Below, piece after piece: positions 57,600 to 64,000 of a stretch of 64,000 nt of DNA. Position 1 is the first letter of the stretch. Each line of letters starts with the position of its first letter. The notes under the pieces are model-generated. The model was not told where the DNA came from. It saw nothing but the letters and a program-made list of their open reading frames with translations, and ran no database searches. Source of the DNA: Serilophus lunatus (taxonomy: Eukaryota > Chordata > Aves > Passeriformes > Eurylaimidae). The translations under genes and the position numbers were made by a program. Location: assembly GCA_013399895.1 (NCBI GenBank), contig VXBA01003280.1, positions 69,515 through 133,514 on the forward strand. Direction: 5' to 3'.

Positions 57600-59200
57600 A
57601 AGGCATTCCCTGGGGTCTTCACACCCTTCCTCGCCCTCGCTATTGTATTTGCCTTTTAGCTTTAAGGGAGAAAAGTGTAAGTGCCCGTCTACTACAGAGA
57701 ACTCGCACCGAAGGGATTTTCTCTGGGTTGGCAGGGAAGCTCCCTAAAAAAAAAAAAAGTGAGCCCGAGGAGGGAAAAAGGGAACCTTCCGCGAGGCGCG
57801 TGGATTAATGCCGTGTGGGAATTGTTTTATAGAAGCTGTGACTTCAGCAGGTGGCACTTGCGGAGGTCGCAAAGGCTGCGGATCTGGGAGAAACCAGGGG
57901 GAAAGAGGGCGCAGGTTCTTGCTGCAGCAGCCTCCATCCCTGTTAGGCAAACTTTCCAGTGGGAAGGAAGGAAAAAGATTTAAGATCAATAGCTGCAATG
58001 CTTGGCTCCGTCATAAAGTAGCCGAGACGGGGGGTTTTAGCTCAGGGATGGGAACCGCGTGGGTGCCTACGGGCGTGTTTGTGAAGGGGTGCCATCGCTT
58101 GCTCCTGTCGTGACTTGTTTTTTTTCCGCTGAAGCACAGCACGAATACGGAATAAAGACAGGAAAACTCATGTGATGAGGGGGCGGGGGGGGGGGACCTG
58201 CTGGCACAGCCCGATACCCCCTCCCGGGAGCTCTTCCCCGCCTTCGTTTGTGTGTCTGCTTATCTGCAAAGAAGGGGCAGACGAAGAGGAAGGATGGCCA
58301 GCGAGGGGAGAAAAATAAATCAATCGCCATTTTTCATCTTTGACAAAGTAATTAAGACTTGTTCGTACGTTCCACGGGCCACGGAGGGTGCGGGGTTTGG
58401 GGCAGTCGTGTCCCGGTGGGGGAGGGACCCCGCTCAGGGGTTCCCAAAGGGCTCTTGTGGAGAAAGGAGAAGCTGTCTTCCTTTTTTTTTTTTTTTTTGA
58501 AAAGAGCACAAGCTCCCTTGCCCTGGAGCAGCCTCACTCCCTCCCATGTCCCTTTGGGAAGCAGACAGGGATCCATCCAGCCTTACGTCGAGGGTGGGTG
58601 ACTCCCCACAGTCCCCGAGAGAGGGAGGGATGGGAAGTGTTTAGAGTGAGCCGCAGGCAGGCGCTTTTCCTTAATTCCTTTAGGTACATGATGTGGGAGC
58701 TTTGACGGGCGGCTCGCCTGCGGGACAGGCGTCTGGGAGCGACAGTGAGAAGAAGTTCAGAAAAACCACTTTATTAACCTCCTGGCTGTTAACTGGAAAG
58801 TTAAAACCCCACGCTGGAAGGATTTGTTTTGGCTTTGAAAGGAACCATAAATCCAAACTCGCAGTTTGGACCAAGAGTAGGTATCTCCATCCCAAACGGA
58901 GTGTGAGAGGCCAGACTGGGTAGGAGGCTGGGCCGGCGACGCAGGGGTAGGACAAGGGAAAATGTTTGGAAGCCGAGCTTGTTTCTCCATGGGTTTCCCT
59001 CTTGACCAAGAACGAATCCGTGGCTCCGGTCCTTAGCGAGAGCCTCCGGCCGTGCCCCTCCAAGAGCTTTCCCTGGGCTACAGGGGAGAAAGGGGTGCTT
59101 TTGCCTCTTCTGAAAGCAGAGGAGATCGATTCCCCTTTTCCAGGGGTAAAACTTCGATGTCACGTTTCAGTGCCGATGGAGAAAGCAAAGATATCGCTTG
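57600..59200. other. GC-richer, CpG-containing segment upstream of SLC6A5
   Basis: Base composition changes from AT-rich to GC-rich with frequent CG dinucleotides (for example 57785-57800, 58015-58100, 58365-58420) and a long G-run near 58181-58196. All open frames in it conflict with each other on both strands. It could be a distal regulatory region or a promoter of an unseen transcript; I see no defined gene. Confidence 0.4.
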
Positions 59201-59524
59201 GCAAAGAAGGTGAAAAGTGAGTTTTGTCGATTTTATGAGGAAAAAAAAAAAAAAAAAGAAGTCAACCCTGTGACTCTAGAAGAGGTTTGAGGCTCTTCAC
59301 GTACAGAATGCTTCATGTGCCGCTGCCATGACGCTTTTAATTTGGTTCGTGCCTTAAGAGGAATTGATGTAAATTGAAGGGCAGCATAACTGTGCTAAGA
59401 ACCAAATCATTATGCGGCTGGAAGATACCTCGGCAAAGAAACACTGCAAAATACCACCGTTTTCTTCCCCTCTCCACTACAGCCAATTTCTGTGTGCGCC
59501 CCTCGATTTCTGAACAGACCTGTG

Positions 59525-59645
59525 GAGAGTACACAGAATCAGAGAATGGCTTGGATTGGAAGACGTCTTAAAGCTCATCTCGTTTCACACCATCCCTGTC
59601 GTGGGCAGGGGCACCTTCCACTAGACCAGGTTGCTATTCCACATG
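59525..59645 (-). mobile_element. Short CR1 LINE fragment (3' end)
   Basis: Reverse-complement CR1 tail: CACAGAATCAGAGAATGGCT, TTGGATTGGAAGACGTCTTA, AAAGCTCATCTCGTTTCAC, and GGGGCACCTTCCACTAGACC. It matches the last ~120 bp of the CR1 type also seen at 18203. Confidence 0.85.
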
Positions 59646-60184
59646 GTAGAACAGAGGCAGAAAAGTTTATTTGTAGACAGGAATGTAGAACAATCCGTAT
59701 GTGTGTGTATAAAAACACCTGTTCGTGCATACCGTAATTATATACCTATGGTATAGGTAAGCTTGAATATGTTCGAAGCAAGAGCGTGAGTAGTTTGTGT
59801 AAAAACATGCTCTGGAGCTCTGCTGTGAGCCGAAAGCTGGAAGTCAGAGTGATCTTCGAAAACTGATTTTGAACGTTCTGCTTTGCCAGCGCGCAGCTCC
59901 TTGGCCTTCGTGGCTTTCAATAATTCCCGCAAGCGAGTTTCAGCTGACACCCGCAGTGACGAGGTGCAACGTGAAGGATTTGGAGCCGGGCGCTGCGGGA
60001 GCTGCCTGCGGTGGAACAAAGCTCCTCGGTCCTCGGCGGGGGTGGCAGCTCCTGGTGGCACCGTGCTCTGCAGAATTGCCTGGGCTACTGCGAAGTTTTT
60101 ATTTACTTTGTTCCCTGGAACAGGCGTCAGTAACCCGTAAAATCAAGGACGTAGAAGAAAGGCATGTGGTTTTGGCGAGTTTAG

Positions 60185-60355
60185 CCCTCTCCTCTCCTCT
60201 CCTCTCCTCTCCTCTCCTCTCCTCTCCTCTCNTCTCTTCTCTTCTCTTCTCTTCTCTTCTCTTCTCTTCTCTTCTCTTCTCTTCTCTTCTCTTCTCTTCT
60301 CTTCTCTTCTCTTCTCTTCTCTCCTCTCCTCTCCTCTCCTCTCCTCTCCTCCCCC
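60185..60355 (+). repeat. Compound pyrimidine pentanucleotide repeat (CCTCT)n-(CTTCT)n-(CTCCT)n
   Basis: 171 nt made only of C and T, apart from one N (60232). There are nine CCTCT units (60186-60230), about seventeen CTTCT units (60236-60320), then six CTCCT units (60321-60350) and a short C-run. The outer blocks carry the same cyclic unit, so the whole tract is close to mirror-symmetric. It lies about 1.17 kb upstream of the SLC6A5 start codon. Long reading frames across it are repeat artefacts. Confidence 0.95.
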
Positions 60356-61239
60356 GCATCGGCTCACGCTTCCCACTGCTTACGCTAAAGTGTAAAATAC
60401 TCTCCGGAGAAGCTGACGCGAGCAGAGTCTATGCGGAAGAACAGCATCTCTGACGCTGAAGCACCTGGGAAGGTTGCTTAGGGAGCACCCCGATTTGCCA
60501 CTGCGCTTTTTATTTTTTTGTCAGCATGAGCAAAATTATCTTGAGGAAGCCCCTCAAATGTCAAATCGCACTTACGAGAGGTGGTTATGTGCGAATTATT
60601 TCACTGCAGAAACGGTTTTGAATTAACACCTGTCTTTCAAGGGATAACTTCCCTCCCAGTAATCAAATACAAATGCCTTAATGAGTGAGGGAACAACTTG
60701 AGGACTGTTGCGTTTATCTTTGCTCCCACTTAACTGCTCTTCAATTTTGATGAAAGAGAAAACTGCTTTATTGTGTGTGTCGTTTAAATTGAATTGGGGT
60801 TTCCCCCCATGGGGCACTGTAAAAATAGACGATATGTTATTTGGTGCAACGAGACCAAGAAAGATACAATTTAAATGTATTTGTGTACTTTATACACAGT
60901 GGATTTCTCACGCTATGTATAGCTAAATGGTTAGACATAAAATTTTTAGTTTTTATATTTTACATCCATACACATAGCTATATAAAACTATAATGTATAT
61001 AAACAAGCTATTATAACGTCTGATCCGATTGTGAACTGCAGAAATGCAGAGAGAAAAATGAGCTGAATCGCAGCACAATGAGAGGGAGGAGGAAGAGGGG
61101 TACAGACGGAAGGTTTCTCCCCATTTTTTTTTTTTGCTTTGGGTGCAGTAGTACGTGTTTCTCACATGTTCCCTCTAATTACCAGCAAGAAAGTTCTTCC
61201 GTGCTCTTGCTGGATTTGGTTTAGTAATCAGCCCCCACA

Positions 61240-61456
61240 TGAGTCACACGGAACACGCAATCCCACTGCCCCGTGAGTGACAGCTAGCCGGCGCTCTGGC
61301 TTCTTGTTGTCCCTTTAAAATCTGAAACCAAGGGTAATGATTTATCAAACTCTTATTATCAAGAAAATGTCACACGAAGGGCACCTTACTATGCACTGAC
61401 GCAAACCCGGTCTTTCCCAAGGAAGTATAGAAAGCTTTGCTCTGGACTGGGCAAAA
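61240..61456 (+). promoter_or_regulatory. SLC6A5: Putative SLC6A5 proximal promoter
   Basis: The region just upstream of the presumed exon 1. It contains a TGAGTCA AP-1-type site (61240-61246), GAGTGACAGCT (a TGACAG, Meis/TALE-type core, near 61275), a TTTAAA box (61314-61319), TAATGATTTATCA homeodomain-like sequence (near 61337), and TATAGAAA (61426-61433). Only TATAGAAA is well placed for a transcription start near 61455. Motif matches are short and unverified, and the true start site is not visible. Confidence 0.35.
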
Positions 61457-61523
61457 TCCAGTCTGCCTATTGCCTGTATTGCTGGTTTTGCCTCTATCGA
61501 CTCGATCTGTGGCTAATTAAGAC

Positions 61524-61526
61524 ATG
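61524..61526 (+). CDS. SLC6A5: SLC6A5 coding exon 1: start codon only
   Basis: ATG immediately followed by a consensus donor GTAAGT at 61527, preceded by GACC-poor context (AAGACATG, with A at -3). Joining it to the acceptor at 62673 gives M-DYASQRDM-SKQTVNN, which lines up with human MDCSAPKEM-NKLPANS. The exon adds exactly one codon, so the coding part of exon 1 is just the initiator Met. The upstream part of this exon (from about 61457) is 5'UTR. The assignment rests on the frame, the perfect donor, the conserved MD start and conserved spacing to Met9. Confidence 0.85.
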
Positions 61527-62673
61527 GTAAGTGCTTGATTTCCTCTCCTCGATACCGAGAACGGCTGGAGGAGGGAAGAGGTGGAGGAGAGGGAGCTGTC
61601 CGCGGTGCTGCCGGCGGAGCCACCGCGGGAATCCTCCCGCGGACTGGGGTAGGGATCCTGCCGGGGAAGGGAGCGAGGGAAGGGGAAAACGACGGTACCC
61701 TAAAACGCCCTTGGTAAGTGACCGAGTCCTTGCAGATCTTATCCCTGACGCTGGGAGATGGGGATATGGAGATGGCACAGTGGAGAGAAAACTTGTGACG
61801 GAAATGGTGATAGGCAGTTTTGGGAAAAATTTTTAAAAATTTAAGTGTCTTTGTAAAGCTGATCAGCTCATCAGTCCATTGAACTGCTGGAAAATGTAGG
61901 GTTCTTCTGCGTGTTTTTTAATGTATATATATATAAATGGTTTTAAATTATAATATTAAACTGGAGGGAAAGGGGAAGGTGAGTGTGGGAGTGTAATCAT
62001 AAATCTGTTTAATTAATAAGGAATGCTTTAAAAAAAATCTTTAGAGCTGTGCGGCATAGGGAAAATGTAACTGTTGTTGGTGTTAATTGTGGTACCGTGG
62101 TTATGTTTCTGGAGGGGGGGAGGTTGCGTTTCGCTATCTTGCTGACGGGCTTCAAAGCATGGCAGAAATGTTCGTCAGCACTATTTCACTTGATTTTTAA
62201 AATCCCCAGCTGCCTACAGGGCAGCTTGTCTCTTGCTCATATATATATAAAAAAAAATGTCGATGTGCATTGTTGAATGACAGAAAGGAAATGGGGCGTA
62301 AAATTAAAGAATCTTTCTACACTGGTGATAGGGAAGGGAGCATCCTACAGTCGTGATGTGAAATCTAATGAAGTCTGGCGGTGCAGTGCTGAACTTGAAT
62401 TACGGGTTTGCAGATGCTGGTGCTGTTTTTTGTTTAAGAGTTTGAGGTTTTTTTCATGTGCCATACTGTTTTCTGCCCCAGAATATTAACGTTGAATGGG
62501 AGGGCAAGCATGAGAGTCGGGGCTCCTCGAAATTCTGCAACACTCCTGTAGCCACATATTCTAGCGCATGCGTTTTGTGCACGAGGACAGAAATTTGTAG
62601 AATCTCTGCAGCACCAACTCGGGTTTTTTTCCTTCTTCTTCTTTTGGTAAAATATGTGACGTTCTCATTTTAG
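61527..62673 (+). other. SLC6A5: SLC6A5 intron 1, 1147 bp
   Basis: GTAAGT donor to ...TTCTCATTTTAG acceptor. The first 170 bp are GC-rich and contain a perfect 8-bp-stem hairpin (61623-61642). The rest is AT-rich with TATATA runs (61925-61933; 62241-62248). An alternative first exon could lie here, but I cannot define one. Confidence 0.85.
61623..61642. repeat. Perfect 8-bp GC inverted repeat at start of SLC6A5 intron 1
   Basis: CCGCGGGA, ATCC loop, TCCCGCGG. It lies about 100 bp after the exon 1 donor within a CpG-dense patch. Confidence 0.85.
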
Positions 62674-63198
62674 GATTACGCCAGTCAAAGGGATATGAGC
62701 AAGCAGACTGTGAACAATCCTGAAACCTTAGCTCGTGGACCCAATGAAGGTGCGGGAGTTGTAAGAATCAGCCCCGAAAATGAGCCGCAGAACCCACCGC
62801 AAGCCCCCGCCGCGATGGCCAGGCTTCCCCGATCGCTCTCTAACGACAACAAAACACTTCCCTCCGAAGAAGCTAAACCAAATGATTTTGAGAGGACCAA
62901 AGTCGGGATCTGCAAGCTCAGCAGCACTCCGGTGCAAGCCAACTCCACCCTCCGGAGGGAATCTGTGGAAACCTTTCCCTGCAAGCAGATCCCTGGGGCA
63001 GAGACCGCCGGGCAAGCTGCTATTCCGCACTGCAAAATTCCCGCTTTGCAAAGCACAGATGGGGACGCTAATCTAAGCCTTGGTAAGAGCACTCTGGAGC
63101 AAAACAACGCCAAGGGCGCCTGGGTGACCTTGAGCCAGAGTACCGTGGTACTGGGCACAGATGGCAACACTTCTGTTCTTCCTGGCAGAGTGGAGGGG
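62674..63198 (+). CDS. SLC6A5: SLC6A5 coding exon 2: N-terminal cytoplasmic domain
   Basis: 525 nt, phase 0 at both ends, 175 codons; acceptor TTTTAG, donor GTGAGT at 63199. The product begins DYASQRDMSKQTVNNPETL and contains four blocks shared with human GlyT2: GICKLSS, HCKIP...LQSTDGDANLSLGKSTLE, WVTLSQSTVVLGTDG and TSVLPG. The central part is diverged and less Pro/Ala-rich than in mammals. The domain is cytoplasmic, before TM1, and in mammals is the site of regulation and trafficking signals. The open frame continues past the donor for 30 codons to a TAA, but that part (VSCLLTGILSP...) has no counterpart in GlyT2 and is intron. The in-frame ATG at 62695 is codon 9 of the full-length protein. 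Confidence 0.95.
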
Positions 63199-64000
63199 GT
63201 GAGTTGTCTCCTTACAGGGATCCTTTCCCCCGCTTCAGCTCGTAGGAGGTCTTTGCCACTCAGCACCAATTTGGGACTGAAGTCCTAAAATCAGGTCCCG
63301 ATCAGTCGGGGACAGGGAGAGAGGATCTTAGATCCAGTGCTGCACTGCTGGAGAGTGCTAATAATGTAGTATTGGTATAAAAGACCATCCTGTGTAATAG
63401 CAGCCAGTTCCCTGAGACATGCCCGTCCGCGCATCCCAGTTCGGGGATGCGCACATCCTTACACTTCCCAGCATGAGATCTGGTCCTGTCCCCAGCTCCA
63501 GACGTGAAGGGTGCCTTGCCCTTGCCCTTCCCCTTCTCGGGCTCGGCCGCCTACCCAAAGCTCGGCGGCTGCGCGCCTTGGACCGTGTAATCAAAAACAG
63601 GGAGAAATGAATCAGCCAAATCCCACAAGAGTTCGAACCATCCTGATCCCCGGGACGGGGATACCTCTGGTGGGATGCGAGGCTGGGAAGGTTCCACCCT
63701 CTGCCCCTCTCCCTGTCCTCCCGCGTGCCTGCAGTCACCCTTAAGGGAGGGAGTTGGAGAGCTTCTCGTTCTGTAAAAGCGGGTTTTTGCTTCGTCTGTG
63801 TGTACTGGGCCCCTGCGGGCTGTGCAGGGAACCAGCGGTCGTTCCTTACCCTTCCGAGGGCACTGAGGGCTTCACACCCTGGAGGTCCCTGATGGGACCT
63901 TCCTTGCAACGGGGGATTAGGAGCCAGACGATCTCCTCACCCCGAGCCTTCAGTGGAGGGCCATGGTTTAAAACTCCCCTTCATGTGCTTTTTTTTTTTT
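63199..64000 (+). other. SLC6A5: SLC6A5 intron 2, 5' part
   Basis: GC-rich intronic sequence after the exon 2 donor. No counterpart of the next GlyT2 exon (conserved NWSSKLDFILS region) is present before the window ends. The minus-strand frame at 63358-63909 is a GC-rich chance frame. Confidence 0.8.

Larger units (their letters stand above)
42776..61456. other. Intergenic region between PRMT3 and SLC6A5
   Basis: About 18.7 kb with no protein gene I can support. It contains an LTR with an assembly gap (43016-44086), CR1 scraps (51015-51125; 59525-59645), a 171-nt pyrimidine repeat (60185-60355), and a GC-richer, CpG-containing zone from about 57.6 kb onward. Stretches 44,092-51,000, 51,130-56,600 and 53,000-57,200 are AT-rich with only short open frames. 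Two unassigned stretches (56641-56772 and 57247-57525) are listed separately. Confidence 0.75.
61457..64000 (+). other. SLC6A5: SLC6A5 gene, 5' end (continues beyond window)
   Basis: GlyT2, the Na+/Cl--dependent glycine transporter of glycinergic nerve terminals, about 800 residues with 12 membrane spans in mammals. Only the two first coding exons are here. They encode the start of the long cytoplasmic N-terminal domain that sets GlyT2 apart from other SLC6 members. Membrane segments begin in later exons outside the window. The gene follows PRMT3 on the same strand, as in human. The 5' limit is an estimate from a TATA-like element. Confidence 0.9.

Noticed and set aside
59869..60453. Long Leu/Ser and Arg/Glu frames on both strands
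   Set aside because: Produced by the pentanucleotide C/T repeat.
62685..63269. 194-codon minus-strand frame opposite SLC6A5 exon 2
   Set aside because: Antisense shadow of a GC-balanced coding exon. The plus strand has clear GlyT2 homology.
63199..63288. C-terminal extension VSCLLTGILSP... of the exon 2 frame
   Set aside because: It follows a GTGAGT donor and has no counterpart in GlyT2, so it is intron sequence.
63358..63909. 183-codon minus-strand frame in SLC6A5 intron 2
   Set aside because: GC-rich intron with overlapping frames on both strands, Arg-rich low-information product, no domain.
1..64000. CRISPR array, bacterial operon or phage-like system
   Set aside because: Split exons, avian repeats and low coding density show vertebrate nuclear DNA. 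No spaced short repeats of CRISPR type are present.

Overview
This is a vertebrate nuclear genome window, almost certainly from a passerine bird. The support is twofold. Two protein-coding genes read cleanly as split exons with avian-type divergence from their mammalian orthologues. The interspersed repeats are bird-specific: many truncated CR1 LINE copies, avian ERV LTRs, and one tRNA-Ile-derived SINE with a CR1-like tail of the TguSINE1 type described from zebra finch. There are no bacterial features, operons or CRISPR arrays.

Layout. Bases 1 to about 42,775 hold the 3' part of PRMT3 (protein arginine N-methyltransferase 3) on the + strand. Seven consecutive coding exons (3620-3719, 10784-10862, 15819-16006, 21038-21124, 33074-33124, 33332-33419, 42112-42221) join in frame with no indel against my recollection of the human protein. 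They give the last ~233 residues and the stop codon; the 3'UTR and poly(A) signals follow. Between 42,776 and ~61,450 I see no confident protein gene: this is intergenic DNA with one gap-containing LTR, two CR1 scraps, a GC-richer zone from about 57.6 kb, and a 171-nt pure pyrimidine pentanucleotide repeat. From ~61.45 kb the + strand carries the 5' end of SLC6A5 (neuronal glycine transporter GlyT2). Exon 1 contributes only the ATG (61524-61526), and exon 2 (62674-63198) encodes the next 175 residues of the cytoplasmic N-terminal domain. The rest of the gene lies beyond the window. The order PRMT3 then SLC6A5, same strand, is the one known from human 11p15.1.

The two genes are neighbours by conserved synteny and do not work together. 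PRMT3 is a cytosolic methyltransferase acting on ribosomal protein S2. GlyT2 is the Na+/Cl--coupled glycine re-uptake transporter of glycinergic nerve terminals.

Most of the sequence is intron or intergenic DNA. The points most worth a second look are: the SLC6A5 start codon sitting exactly on an exon boundary, with a conserved second Met at codon 9; two LTRs with exact 5-bp target-site duplications, one just downstream of PRMT3 and holding the 538-N assembly gap; a CR1 copy lacking its reverse-transcriptase core; the SINE; the mirror-symmetric pyrimidine tract upstream of SLC6A5; and a few unexplained open frames next to splice-like signals. I did not find a convincing undescribed biological system.
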